Assembly: GCA_024401335.1 (NCBI GenBank)
Contig: JAKSLH010000019.1
Span: 1 to 57,257, forward strand
DNA: 57,257 bases
DNA from: Bacteroidales bacterium
GTDB taxonomy: Bacteria > Bacteroidota > Bacteroidia > Bacteroidales > Marinilabiliaceae
Reading direction: 5' to 3'
In this document: positions 25,358 through 34,544 of the stretch, one piece after another
How positions within the stretch are numbered: the first letter of the stretch is position 1
Layout of the letters: every line of letters starts with the position of its first letter
The notes under the pieces: generated by a model
Told to the model about the DNA's origin: nothing
Seen by the model: the letters and a program-made list of their open reading frames with translations, nothing else
Databases searched by the model: none
Program-made: the position numbers and the translations under genes

Positions 25358-27337
25358 ATGAAAACAAAAACACTCGTGCTTCTCGCCCTCGCATCTATTG
25401 CGTGCCACGCGGAAGTCAAGCTCCCTCGATTCATCAGCAGCGGCATGGTGCTCCAACGCAACGACGAAGCTCGCATCTGGGGTAGCGCCGACCCTTCGGA
25501 GGCGGTCACAGTAACCTTCTTCAACAAGAAATACAAGACAACCGCTGACAGTCAAGGCAAATGGATGGTCAAGATACCTACTACCAACAAGAAGATGGTA
25601 GGCGGTCCATACGAGATGAAGATCAATGACAAGGTACTTACAGATATCTATGTAGGCGACGTATGGCTCTGCTCAGGCCAGTCGAACATGGACCTACACA
25701 CGGCCCGCCTTGTCGACCTTTATAAGCAGGAATTTGACACAGATAGCAACGAGGCTATACATCTTGTTCAGTTCGCTCGCAACCCTACCGTTTCCGACCC
25801 TTGCGACGATGTCGATGGTCACGGCGGTTTCTATCCATGGGAATCGATGAAGCCTGCCAATGTAGGCCACTGGTCGGGCCTGTCATACTTCTTCGCAAAG
25901 GAGATGTACGCAAAGACTCACGTTCCACAGGGCATCATCAATGCTAGCATGGGCGGTTCAGACATCGTGGCATGGAACAATGTTGCACTTCTCGACAGTT
26001 TGGCGCCTCGTCACACCGCTCAGCTCCGTCACCTCAAGACTCCGGGCTACCTCGAGCGCAACGCACAGTTAAGCAAGGTCATCAGTTCTACATACTATAA
26101 GTTACTCGACGAGCAGGACCCAGGTCTCAACGAGAAATGGATGGACCCTGCTACCGACGACTCAAGCTGGGAGACAGTCAACCAGTACGACACCAACATA
26201 GGCGACGAGAACGGACGCACTTGGAAAGGTACCCTCTGGTTCCGCAAGACATTTGATGTTCCTGCCGACATGTGCAACCGCGAAGCGCTTCTCCGTCTTG
26301 GCTGCCTCATCGATGCCGACGTATGCTTCATCAATGGCGAAAAGGTAGGCGAGGTAACCTACCAATACCCACCTCGCAAATATGTACTCCGTAGCGGTCT
26401 CCTTAAGCCAGGTAAAAACGTGCTCTGCATTCGTCTCCGCACCGATGGCTCACGTGAGAAGTTTGTCAAAGACAAGGCCTACAAGATCATCGTTCCTGAC
26501 GACGAGACCATTCACGGCAACGACCTCATAGCAGTCACCAGTAGCAGCAAGGAGATAAACCTCGAAGGCGACTACAAGATGAAACGAGGTGTCCTCATGC
26601 CTCCTATGCCTGGCGTAGAAGGCGTAAACAACGGTTGTGCAGCCGCCCTCTACAACAACATGATATACCCTATCCTCAACTACCGCATCGCAGGTATGAT
26701 ATGGTTCCAGGGTGAGACCAACGCCGGCCGACCAGAGGAATATGGAGTACTTCTCCCTGCTATGATACGTGACTGGCGCAAGAGCTTCGGCGAAGTACCT
26801 GCCATAATATGCACACTAGCCAACTTCATGGACAACCACGAAGACAACCCTAACTACGACGGCGGATGGGCCAAGCTACGCGATGCACAGCGTAAGACAG
26901 TCAACCAGCTCGACAATGCAGGTCTTGTAGTCAACCTCGACCTCGGCGAATGGAACGACATACATCCTCTCAAGAAGAAAGATGTAGCTCACCGTTGCGC
27001 ACTTCAGGCACAAAAGCTATATCTCAAGAGCATCACTGCCACACAGGCCGACGGGCCAGCTTACCAATCAGTTGAATACAAAGACGGCAAAGCCATCATA
27101 ACATTCAAGCCAGGCACCGACAGCCTCAAGGCAGACGACAACCTCAAGGGCTTCGTCATTGCTGGCGCCGACCGCAAGTTCTACAAGGCCAATGCCAAGA
27201 CCGAAGACAACAAAGTCATCGTCAGCTCTCCTGACGTAGCCAACCCAACCATCGTGCGTTATGCATGGGATGACGACCCAACGATATCACTCTATGGCAC
27301 TAACGGGCTACCAGCATGTTCGTTTACAACAGAATAA
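25358..27337 (+). CDS. Secreted sialate O-acetylesterase (SGNH type)
   Basis: 659 residues with a signal peptide (MKTKTLVLLALASIACHA). SGNH blocks are clear: catalytic Ser109 in LCSGQSNMD, Gly/Asn blocks in INASMGGSDIVAWN and GMIWFQGETNAGRPEEY, and the Asp-His pair in EWNDIHPLKKKDVAHR. A beta-sandwich like the GH2 sugar-binding domain is inserted at about 245-360 (GTLWFRKTF, LLRLGCLIDADVCFINGEKVG), the usual layout of Bacteroidetes homologues. These enzymes strip O-acetyl groups from sialic acids or other glycans and act with other glycan-degrading enzymes. Translation may be coupled to the DUF2339 gene upstream. Confidence 0.9.
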   Translation: MKTKTLVLLALASIACHAEVKLPRFISSGMVLQRNDEARIWGSADPSEAVTVTFFNKKYKTTADSQGKWMVKIPTTNKKMVGGPYEMKINDKVLTDIYVGDVWLCSGQSNMDLHTARLVDLYKQEFDTDSNEAIHLVQFARNPTVSDPCDDVDGHGGFYPWESMKPANVGHWSGLSYFFAKEMYAKTHVPQGIINASMGGSDIVAWNNVALLDSLAPRHTAQLRHLKTPGYLERNAQLSKVISSTYYKLLDEQDPGLNEKWMDPATDDSSWETVNQYDTNIGDENGRTWKGTLWFRKTFDVPADMCNREALLRLGCLIDADVCFINGEKVGEVTYQYPPRKYVLRSGLLKPGKNVLCIRLRTDGSREKFVKDKAYKIIVPDDETIHGNDLIAVTSSSKEINLEGDYKMKRGVLMPPMPGVEGVNNGCAAALYNNMIYPILNYRIAGMIWFQGETNAGRPEEYGVLLPAMIRDWRKSFGEVPAIICTLANFMDNHEDNPNYDGGWAKLRDAQRKTVNQLDNAGLVVNLDLGEWNDIHPLKKKDVAHRCALQAQKLYLKSITATQADGPAYQSVEYKDGKAIITFKPGTDSLKADDNLKGFVIAGADRKFYKANAKTEDNKVIVSSPDVANPTIVRYAWDDDPTISLYGTNGLPACSFTTE

Positions 27338-27359
27338 AAAGCAAGTAAGTTATAAAGAA

Positions 27360-27400
27360 AAATGGATGGGAATCTTCTACAGATCCCATCCATTTTTTTA
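27360..27400 (+). terminator. Intrinsic terminator after the acetylesterase gene
   Basis: Perfect arms AAATGGATGGGA (27360-27371) and TCCCATCCATTT (27384-27395) with a T run. The convergent gene ends 20 bases further, so it may act both ways. Confidence 0.88.
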
Positions 27401-27420
27401 TTATCGATTCAAATCAGAAA

Positions 27421-28140
27421 CTAATATATAAAATCCTTTGCACCCTTCTTGAGTATTCTCTTTTCACTCAGACGATATACAGAATTGTAGCTAGCTGCAT
27501 AGAACATCACATCAACGTTATCGACCTTAAGATCGTCCGATTTCAAGCTATAAGTAAACTGCATGCCATCTTTAGAAGAAGCAGGATTATAGACTACAGG
27601 TGAGAAATCGATAGAGTGAAGACTTGGAGTCTCGCCATCAGCATAAGGGATAAAAGCGAAGCCAATCTCATAAGCATTAGCCACAGGGAACACTTCAGCA
27701 ATAATCTTGTTATCCTTATAATAAAGAGACTTAAGCGTAATTACACCTATTGTATCAGACTTAGAATCGTAGGAAAATCTAGTAAGTGATTTCCACTCAT
27801 CATCTTCAGACTTGACATCCATACAATGGATACCGTTGATGCCCATCACCGATGATAGATGCTGATTACCAGTTGTACGGTAAAGATATTCACTCACTCT
27901 CTCTATCTCGATAGGAGTCACATCTTCATCAGGAACAAGTTCAAAACTCTTGAACGTCCATTTGTCAGGTGTGTTTGGTGTAAAATAGAAATATGGAGTA
28001 AATGTAGACTTGGCACCACTACCCTCCTGAAGCATAAAGCCAAACATGTCAACACCTTGTTTTTCTTCGGTCTTCTCGTCATCGTCACACGCAACAAAGG
28101 AAGCAGCGACAAACAACATACTAATAAGCACTTTTCTCAT
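27421..28140 (-). CDS. Lipoprotein of unknown function
   Basis: 239 residues from the ATG at 28138-28140 (MRKVLISMLFVAASFVAC); the ATG four codons upstream would lengthen the signal n-region. The lipobox FVAC is followed by an acidic DDDEKTEE stretch, common in surface-exported Bacteroidetes lipoproteins. The rest is rich in beta-strand pattern (YLYRTTGNQH, FTYSLKSDDLKVDNVDVMFY) with no motif I know. It stands alone between the convergent acetylesterase gene and the divergent oad operon. Confidence 0.6.
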   Translation of the reverse strand: MRKVLISMLFVAASFVACDDDEKTEEKQGVDMFGFMLQEGSGAKSTFTPYFYFTPNTPDKWTFKSFELVPDEDVTPIEIERVSEYLYRTTGNQHLSSVMGINGIHCMDVKSEDDEWKSLTRFSYDSKSDTIGVITLKSLYYKDNKIIAEVFPVANAYEIGFAFIPYADGETPSLHSIDFSPVVYNPASSKDGMQFTYSLKSDDLKVDNVDVMFYAASYNSVYRLSEKRILKKGAKDFIY

Positions 28141-28346
28141 ATTAAAATACATTTTATTCTCCGCAAAAATACACTAAAAATCAAGAATATACAAACACGA
28201 TAACAAATGACATTCGATAGAAGCCAGCGATAGCAAATGTTCATTTTTTAATTGAATATACACGATTGTATAAACTTCAACATTTTTCATGATATATATC
28301 CTTATAAAAATACATTCATACACATACATTGTATTTAAAATTATTC

Positions 28347-28391
28347 TATCTTTGCTGATAAGCAAATTATGTGTGAAAAGTACGTTTTCAC
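28347..28391 (+). promoter_or_regulatory. Promoter box and leader hairpin of the oad operon
   Basis: TATCTTTG (28347-28354) is a good TAnnTTTG box without a clear -33 partner. The leader contains a perfect hairpin, GTGAAAA (28373-28379) and TTTTCAC (28385-28391), about 35 bases before the oadG ATG. No T run follows, so it is not a terminator. Confidence 0.4.
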
Positions 28392-28424
28392 TTACAGATT
28401 ATCAAATAATGTAACATATAAGAT

Positions 28425-28685
28425 ATGGAAGGTAATTTATTAGAAGGACTGAAGTTAATGGTAATAGGCATGGCGACAGTGTTTGTCATTCTCTTGGTTA
28501 TCATATACTTCGGCAAAGCGTTGATCAGTTTTGTCAACAAGTTCTGTCCAGAGGAGGAGAAGCCTGTTGCTAAACCTCAGTCATCGGCAGCCGTTATTGA
28601 TCCACAGGTAGCCCAGGCTATTGCAATGGCAGTAAACAACCTCACAGGTGGCAAGGGCAAAGTAGAAAAGATAGAGAAACTCTAG
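28425..28685 (+). CDS. oadG: Oxaloacetate decarboxylase gamma subunit (OadG family)
   Basis: 86 residues with a single N-terminal membrane helix (LMVIGMATVFVILLVIIYFG) and a cytoplasmic tail, as in OadG, the small subunit that holds alpha and beta together in the sodium-pumping decarboxylase. It starts the oadG-oadA-oadB operon, 42 bases ahead of the alpha gene. The tail (PQVAQAIAMAVNNLTGG) is a common Bacteroidetes version and lacks the His-rich zinc site of enterobacterial OadG. Confidence 0.85.
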   Translation: MEGNLLEGLKLMVIGMATVFVILLVIIYFGKALISFVNKFCPEEEKPVAKPQSSAAVIDPQVAQAIAMAVNNLTGGKGKVEKIEKL

Positions 28686-28727
28686 ATTGAAAAACAAGAA
28701 TAAACATCAAGATAAATAATTTGAAAC

Positions 28728-30563
28728 ATGGCAAGAGAGATTAAATTCAGCCTCGTTTTCCGAGATATGTGGCAGAGTGCTGGCAAGTATCAGCCTCGTG
28801 TAGACCAGTTAGTAAAGGTAGCTCCAGCAATCATCAAGATGGGATGCTTCGACCGAGTTGAGACCAACGGTGGTGGCTTCGAGCAGGTAAACCTCCTTTA
28901 CGGTGAAAATCCAAACAACGCTGTACGTCAGTGGACAAAGCCTTTCCATGAGGCTGGTATACAGACACACATGCTCGACCGTGCATTGAACGGTCTCCGT
29001 ATGAGCCCTTGCTCTAAGGATCTCCGCAAGCTCTTTTATAGGGTAAAGCATGCTCAGGGAACTGATATCACACGTATCTTCTGCGGACTTAATGACCCAC
29101 GCAACGTAATTCCTTCTATACAGTATGCTAAAGAGGCAGGCATGATTGCTCAGGCTTCTCTCTGTATCACATATTCACCAATCCACACAGTAGAATACTA
29201 CGTTAACCTCGCTAAGCAGTTTATCGAGGCAGGTGCTGACGAGATTTGCTTGAAGGATATGGCCGGTATCGGTCGTCCTGTTTCTCTCGGCAAGATCGTT
29301 GAGGGCATCAAGGCAATCAAGAAGGACATCGTTATCCAGTATCACTCACACGCAGGACCTGGCTTCAACATGGCTTCTATTCTCGAAGTAGCTAACGCAG
29401 GCTGTGACATCATTGATACAGGTATGGCACCACTCTCTTGGGGTACTGGTCACGCCGACATCATCGCCGTACAGGAGATGTTGAAGGACGCAGGCTTCAA
29501 GGTTAAGGAAATCAACATGGAGGCTTACATGGAGGTTCGTACTATGGTACAGGAAATGTGCGACGACTTCCTCGGCTATTATATTCCAAAACTCAACCAC
29601 TTGAACAACTCGCTTCTCGTTAAGCCAGGTCTCCCAGGTGGTATGATGGGTTCACTCATGACCGACCTCGAGGACAACCTCAAGAGCCTCAACAAGTGGA
29701 AGGTAAAGAACAACCAGCCAGAGCTCACAACAGACCAGATCTTGGTTAAGCTCTTCGACGAAGTAGCATACGTATGGCCAAAGGTTGGTTACCCATGCCT
29801 CGTAACACCTTTCTCACAGTACGTCAAGAACCTCGCGCTCATGAACGTAATGCAGATGGAGAAGGGCAAGGAACGTTGGAGCATGATCGCAGACAACATC
29901 TGGGATATGATCCTCGGCAAGAGTGGTCAGCTCCCTGGACCAGTAGCTCCAGAGCTTGTTGCTATGGCTAAGGAGCAGGGCCGTGAATTCGAGACAAACG
30001 ATCCACAGAGCTACTATCCAGACAACCTCGACGAGTTCCGCGCAAAGATGCAGGAAAAGGGTTGGGAGCTTGGTCAGGACGACGAAGAGCTCTTCGAATA
30101 TGCAATGCACCCACAGCAGTATGAGGCCTACAAGAGCGGCAAGGCTAAGGCTGACTTCGAGGAAGACCTTGCTAAGCGTAAGGCTGAGGCTAACAAGGGT
30201 GGCGACATGAAGTTCCCTCAGACAGTAACAGTTGAAGTTAACGGTCAGAAGTATGCCGTAACTATCGGTGCTAACGATGGTGCAGCAGCTCCTGCTGCCG
30301 GTGCTGCTGCAGCTCCTGCCGCAGCTGGCGAAGGTGATCCATTGCTCGCTCCTATCGAAGGTAAGTTCTACCTCGTTAAGGCTTCTGGTGAGGCTGCAGT
30401 TAAAGTAGGCGACGCTGTTAAGAAGGGCCAGACAGTTTGCTATATCGAAGCTATGAAGACATTCAATGCTATCGCAGCAGAGAAGGACGGTGTAGTAACT
30501 GAGATATGCTACAAGAGTGGTGACTCTATCAGCGAGGATGACGTACTTATGAAGATTAAATAA
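28728..30563 (+). CDS. oadA: Carboxyltransferase/biotin subunit of the sodium-pumping decarboxylase (OadA-type)
   Basis: 611 residues. A carboxyltransferase TIM barrel (about 1-300) starts with KFSLVFRDMWQSAGKYQP, where the usual LRDxHQS is replaced by FRDMWQS, and contains the metal-site segment IQYHSHAGPG. The conserved PycB-type helical domain follows, then an Ala/Pro linker (about 525-540) and a biotinyl domain with Lys577 in EAMKTF. It transfers the carboxyl group from the substrate to biotin for decarboxylation by the beta subunit. Oxaloacetate is the likely substrate; methylmalonyl-CoA is less likely because the barrel is of PycB type. Confidence 0.88.
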   Translation: MAREIKFSLVFRDMWQSAGKYQPRVDQLVKVAPAIIKMGCFDRVETNGGGFEQVNLLYGENPNNAVRQWTKPFHEAGIQTHMLDRALNGLRMSPCSKDLRKLFYRVKHAQGTDITRIFCGLNDPRNVIPSIQYAKEAGMIAQASLCITYSPIHTVEYYVNLAKQFIEAGADEICLKDMAGIGRPVSLGKIVEGIKAIKKDIVIQYHSHAGPGFNMASILEVANAGCDIIDTGMAPLSWGTGHADIIAVQEMLKDAGFKVKEINMEAYMEVRTMVQEMCDDFLGYYIPKLNHLNNSLLVKPGLPGGMMGSLMTDLEDNLKSLNKWKVKNNQPELTTDQILVKLFDEVAYVWPKVGYPCLVTPFSQYVKNLALMNVMQMEKGKERWSMIADNIWDMILGKSGQLPGPVAPELVAMAKEQGREFETNDPQSYYPDNLDEFRAKMQEKGWELGQDDEELFEYAMHPQQYEAYKSGKAKADFEEDLAKRKAEANKGGDMKFPQTVTVEVNGQKYAVTIGANDGAAAPAAGAAAAPAAAGEGDPLLAPIEGKFYLVKASGEAAVKVGDAVKKGQTVCYIEAMKTFNAIAAEKDGVVTEICYKSGDSISEDDVLMKIK

Positions 30564-30572
30564 TAGGCCGTT

Positions 30573-31808
30573 ATGCAAGAGATATTTGAAACCATATACT
30601 ACAAGATGACCGCCATAAGCGCGATCGTCGATCATCCTGAGTTCCTCATTATGTACGCCTTGGCGTTCGTATTGCTCTACTTAGGCATCAAGAAGGGTTA
30701 TGAGCCATTGCTCCTTATCCCTATCGCATTCGGTGTTCTTATCGCCAACTTCCCTGGTGGCGGCATGGGTGTCATCTCTCCAGATGGCGCAGGCATGGTA
30801 CCAGTCAATGGCGTAATGAAGAATGTGTATGAGATGTCACTTCCTGAGATCGCACACGACCTCGGCATCATGAACTTCCTTTACTATGCATTGATCAAGA
30901 CAGGTCTTCTTCCTCCTATCATCTTCATGGGTGTAGGTGCGTTGACAGACTTCGGTCCAATGCTCCGTAACTTGAAGCTCGCCATCTTCGGTGCTGGTGC
31001 TCAGTTTGGTATCTTCGCTGTATTGCTCGTTGCTTGCAACTTCTTCACTATGCAGGAGGCTGCTTCACTCGCAATCATCGGTGGTGCAGATGGTCCTACA
31101 GCCATCTTCACAACAATCAAGCTTGCTCCTCACATGCTCGGTCCTATTGCTATCGCAGCATACTCTTACATGGCCCTCGTGCCAGTAATCGTACCTTTGG
31201 TTGTTAAGCTCCTCTGCTCAGAGAAGGAACTTAAGATCAACATGAAGGAGCAGGACAAGCTCTATCCTAACAAGACAGAGATCAAGAACATGCAGACCTT
31301 GAAGATCATCTTCCCTATCGCAGTTACTACTATCGTAGCAATCATCGTTCCAAGTGCAGTATCACTTGTCGGTATGCTCATGTTCGGTAACTTGATCAAG
31401 GAAGTTGGTTCAAGCACATCACGTATCTTCGATGCCGCTTCAAATACAATCATGAACGCAGCGACTATCTTCCTTGGCCTCTCGGTAGGCGCAACAATGA
31501 CAGTTGACGCATTCTTGAACTGGACAACAATCGGTATCGTAACAGGTGGTTTCTTCGCATTCGGCTTGTCAATCGCTGGTGGCATCATGCTCGCCAAGGT
31601 TTACAACCTCTTCTCAAAGAAGAAGATCAATCCACTTATCGGTGCAACAGGTCTTTCTGCTGTTCCAATGGCATCACGTGTTGCCAACGAGATTGCGCTC
31701 AAGTATGACCCACGCAACCACGTACTCAACTACTGTATGTCATCTAACGTATCAGGCGTTATCGGTTCAGCCGTAGCAGCTGGTATCCTGATTTCGTTCT
31801 TGGGTTAA
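30573..31808 (+). CDS. oadB: Sodium ion-translocating decarboxylase beta subunit
   Basis: 411 residues, very hydrophobic, with the family core AIIGGADGPTAIFTT (GADGPT carries the key Asp) and the second conserved block LIGATGLSAVPMASRVAN. This subunit decarboxylates carboxybiotin and exports sodium across the inner membrane. It follows the alpha gene after 9 bases and ends at a strong terminator, completing a G-A-B operon that turns oxaloacetate decarboxylation into a sodium gradient. Confidence 0.92.
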   Translation: MQEIFETIYYKMTAISAIVDHPEFLIMYALAFVLLYLGIKKGYEPLLLIPIAFGVLIANFPGGGMGVISPDGAGMVPVNGVMKNVYEMSLPEIAHDLGIMNFLYYALIKTGLLPPIIFMGVGALTDFGPMLRNLKLAIFGAGAQFGIFAVLLVACNFFTMQEAASLAIIGGADGPTAIFTTIKLAPHMLGPIAIAAYSYMALVPVIVPLVVKLLCSEKELKINMKEQDKLYPNKTEIKNMQTLKIIFPIAVTTIVAIIVPSAVSLVGMLMFGNLIKEVGSSTSRIFDAASNTIMNAATIFLGLSVGATMTVDAFLNWTTIGIVTGGFFAFGLSIAGGIMLAKVYNLFSKKKINPLIGATGLSAVPMASRVANEIALKYDPRNHVLNYCMSSNVSGVIGSAVAAGILISFLG

Positions 31809-31831
31809 TAAAGAGAGATAATTAACAACAT

Positions 31832-31867
31832 ATCCGCAGGTAGGGAGGCCTATCTGCGGATTTTTTA
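31832..31867 (+). terminator. Intrinsic terminator of the oad operon
   Basis: Arms ATCCGCAG (31832-31839) and CTGCGGAT (31854-31861), with a further TAGG/CCTA pair inside, followed by TTTTTT. Confidence 0.9.
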
Positions 31868-32000
31868 TTTACTTGAGGATTTACTTATCAGCAAACAAGC
31901 CCAATATATAACACATTAATAACAAATAAATTACGAACATCTAACAAACAAATAGACTTACCGATGAGCAACCAAAACTCCCTATTAGTTGTCAAGGTTT

Positions 32001-32008
32001 TAAATTTG
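32001..32008 (+). promoter_or_regulatory. TAnnTTTG box for the secreted beta-rich protein gene
   Basis: TAAATTTG, 48 bases before the ATG at 32056; no good -33 element. Confidence 0.4.
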
Positions 32009-32055
32009 TTGCAGCTTTGCATCAACAAAACGACAAACCTTAAAACTATCAATAC

Positions 32056-32919
32056 ATGAAAAAAGTATTTACAATTTTTGCTGCACTCATTAGTGCGCTC
32101 TCATCATTTGCACAGACATACCAGCTTGTTGGTGGATGCACAAACAACTGGAACACAAGTGACGCAGTACAGTTTGAAGACATCGATGGCGTATTAACAG
32201 CTGTTGTTCCAAACTTCTATGGTGAATTCAAGATTATACAAGATCGCGGATGGGCAAACCAGTGGGCCACCAACCGCACAACCAACGCCAAACTAACAAT
32301 AGGCACTCCATATACATTGAGTGGCAAGGAAGGCAGCAGTGAGCCAGCTAATATGTCATGCGATTTCGGTTCACCATTTGTAACATATAAAGACGCCGTT
32401 TTCACGCTTCAAATCAGTGGCAGTGACATGATTTTGACATTCGTATCAGGAACGAAAGTCATTGGAGCAGGTGAATGGTATCTTGCTGGTGAGTACAACG
32501 GATGGGGATTAAATGAATCATCACGATTCAGTGCAGTTAGCGACATAGCAAACACATACACCATCAGCCTTCCTCAGATATCGGGCAACTTCAAAGTAGT
32601 CTATGGCATATGGGATGTACAGTTCGGTTCAGCCAAAGATGCAAACGAGACATGGAGCATAAACACCAAAACAAACATCGTTTCACCATGCGACGATCTT
32701 CTAGCAAGTGGAGATGCTACATATACAGACGTAACAGTCACTATCGTTGTTGATTACGACAACTACACCATCAACCTGCTCGTTGCCAATGGCACATATA
32801 CACCAATAAGCCATATCACAACAACAGACAACAATGTCACCAAATACATCAAGGACGGCAAGTTGTTCATAAACAAGAACGGCGTTATATACAACGCAGC
32901 TGGACAGAAAGTTAAGTAG
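32056..32919 (+). CDS. Secreted glycan-binding-like protein with a short sorting-type tail
   Basis: 287 residues with a signal peptide (MKKVFTIFAALISALSSFA). Two similar beta-sandwich segments can be seen, around 22-130 (TYQLVGGCTNNWNTSD) and 138-240 (EWYLAGEYNGWGLNESS), with the NxW/NGW pattern known from SusE/SusF-type starch-binding modules. The last 25 residues (KYIKDGKLFINKNGVIYNAA, ending GQKVK) look like the short C-terminal tails of Prevotella secreted proteins, reminiscent of type IX secretion signals. It is not next to any SusC/D pair. It is flanked by its own promoter box and terminator. Binding of a glucan is a guess, strengthened slightly by the GH128-like gene next door. Confidence 0.6.
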   Translation: MKKVFTIFAALISALSSFAQTYQLVGGCTNNWNTSDAVQFEDIDGVLTAVVPNFYGEFKIIQDRGWANQWATNRTTNAKLTIGTPYTLSGKEGSSEPANMSCDFGSPFVTYKDAVFTLQISGSDMILTFVSGTKVIGAGEWYLAGEYNGWGLNESSRFSAVSDIANTYTISLPQISGNFKVVYGIWDVQFGSAKDANETWSINTKTNIVSPCDDLLASGDATYTDVTVTIVVDYDNYTINLLVANGTYTPISHITTTDNNVTKYIKDGKLFINKNGVIYNAAGQKVK

Positions 32920-32945
32920 TTATTTTGTTTTCATAAGTGGAGTCG

Positions 32946-32985
32946 ATGGCTGTTTGTTGATTATGCAAACGGCCATTGATTTTTT
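32946..32985 (+). terminator. Intrinsic terminator after the secreted protein gene
   Basis: Arms ATGGCTGTTTG (32946-32956) and CAAACGGCCAT (32966-32976), one mismatch, then a T run. Confidence 0.8.
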
Positions 32986-33006
32986 GACAACAAATCACTA
33001 TATTTG
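32976..33006 (+). promoter_or_regulatory. Promoter of the GH128-like gene
   Basis: TTG (32976-32978), 20 bases, then TATATTTG (32999-33006). The -33 element overlaps the preceding terminator arm. The ATG follows 30 bases after the box. Confidence 0.5.
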
Positions 33007-33036
33007 TTTTTGTATACACAAACAAAACAGACTATC

Positions 33037-34464
33037 ATGAAGAGACTTCTTTGGGCGATAAGCCTATGTATCATGTCTTTAGCAGCCTGTAGCAAAGACG
33101 ACCCTACCCCATCAGACAAACCTTCTGACAAGACAGAAGAGACACAGCCAGCAAAGCCAACAAGAGCAGAACTTGTTGACCTGACAGGTTACAACAACAA
33201 CAACACAAAACGAGGCATATGCTACAACAGCCTTAACGAGACCGTTGTTGAGCTCATGACCAAGGGCAATGTAAGATGGGCATACAACTGGAAGAATGTA
33301 TCGGACTATTCGTACGTAGGTCATGACCAGAGCCTCAAATACATGCCAATGGTATGGGGCCCCTTTACCAGCACAACAGACATAGAGAGAGGTCTCAAGA
33401 AAAGCGAAGGAGCCGAAATACTTCTCGGTTTCAATGAGCCAATGATGACCTATAGTGATGGAGGCTGTCAGATATCACCAAAGAAAGCCGCTGAGTTATG
33501 GCCTCAAGTAGAAGAACTCGCAGAGACCTACAATCTAAAGATAGCATCGCCAGCATTGACATACGGCTATCAGTCAATCGAGGGTAAAGTGTATGGAACA
33601 CCAGAGTCGTGGATGGATGCGTTCATCAAGGAATATAAAACGATGAACGGCAAAGAGCCACGATATGACTACCTTGCCTTACACAGCTATATGAACTGGT
33701 CGGAAGCCGTTATTGGGTATGTAGATAAATATGCCAAGATGTATAACAGGAAAGTCTTGTTGACCGAATTTTGCGCATGGGGTCATAACTCAGATGAATG
33801 GGATGACATAGCGAAACTAGAGAAGGAGAAATACAAAAACTTCAGCTTCCAGCAGATGACCATGACTCAAAAGATAGAGGCGATGGATCAGGATGACAAT
33901 ATAGCAGCCTATGCCTGGTTCATGGCCGATGGCAACAGCGACAAGGAGCCATGGAACGCCCTCTTTGAAAACGAAAAGCTGACACGCCTGGGCAACATAT
34001 ACAGCTATCTCTCAGACCACAATACAGAGAAATACTACAAGCCAGGCTGTTTCATACCAGCAATACAGTATGTGACAAGTTCAAACTACAACGGCAATGC
34101 GGCAAAGAAATATGACACATACCTGCTCTTTGCCAATAATACAGACAGCGAATTCTCGAAAGTCATACCGGTAGAAGTGCGCAACATGACAGAAGGCCGA
34201 TTCATGGACTACCAGATTGATGTACCAGAAGACGGAAGATATAAGGTAACACTGCGTTACCGTGCCGATGATGCTATAACGATCAAACTGTCAACCGACA
34301 ACGGCGCAACGAAAAGCAGAGGCCTAAGCACAACGTACAGTGAATGGAGAGATCAGGAAATAAGCATTCAGCTAAAAGCCGGAAAGCAGACATTGACCAT
34401 AGCCGCATCAGGGACAGCCAACGACGTCCGTCTATGCTGCTGGATGTTTGAGAAAGAGAATTAA
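33037..34464 (+). CDS. GH128-like endo-beta-1,3-glucanase lipoprotein
   Basis: 475 residues from the ATG at 33037; the earlier in-frame ATG overlaps the promoter. The lipobox LAAC (Cys18) is followed by an acidic, Pro-rich linker to about residue 42. The catalytic domain (about 48-330) matches the Asl1-like/GH128 core: KRGICYNS, acid/base Glu134 in LLGFNEPMM, LALHSYMN, and nucleophile Glu244 in KVLLTEFCAWG. The C-terminal 130 residues form a CBM6/35-type beta-sandwich (YKVTLRYRADDAITIKLSTD). GH128 enzymes cut beta-1,3-glucans such as laminarin or fungal glucan. The gene has its own promoter and a strong bidirectional terminator. Confidence 0.8.
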   Translation: MKRLLWAISLCIMSLAACSKDDPTPSDKPSDKTEETQPAKPTRAELVDLTGYNNNNTKRGICYNSLNETVVELMTKGNVRWAYNWKNVSDYSYVGHDQSLKYMPMVWGPFTSTTDIERGLKKSEGAEILLGFNEPMMTYSDGGCQISPKKAAELWPQVEELAETYNLKIASPALTYGYQSIEGKVYGTPESWMDAFIKEYKTMNGKEPRYDYLALHSYMNWSEAVIGYVDKYAKMYNRKVLLTEFCAWGHNSDEWDDIAKLEKEKYKNFSFQQMTMTQKIEAMDQDDNIAAYAWFMADGNSDKEPWNALFENEKLTRLGNIYSYLSDHNTEKYYKPGCFIPAIQYVTSSNYNGNAAKKYDTYLLFANNTDSEFSKVIPVEVRNMTEGRFMDYQIDVPEDGRYKVTLRYRADDAITIKLSTDNGATKSRGLSTTYSEWRDQEISIQLKAGKQTLTIAASGTANDVRLCCWMFEKEN

Positions 34465-34482
34465 ACAACACATCAATAAACG

Positions 34483-34518
34483 ACAAAAGAGGACACGAAA
34501 AAACGTGTCCTCTTTTGT
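34483..34518. terminator. Bidirectional terminator
   Basis: Perfect 15-base arms ACAAAAGAGGACACG (34483-34497) and its complement (34504-34518) with A and T tracts on the two sides. It ends both the glucanase and the convergent antiporter gene. Confidence 0.92.
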
Positions 34519-34544
34519 ATTATATACAAGAATCAATATCTCTT

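Noticed and set aside
29814-30635. 273-codon open frame antisense to oadA
   Set aside because: Leu/Val-rich shadow of the sense codon pattern; no start context or promoter.
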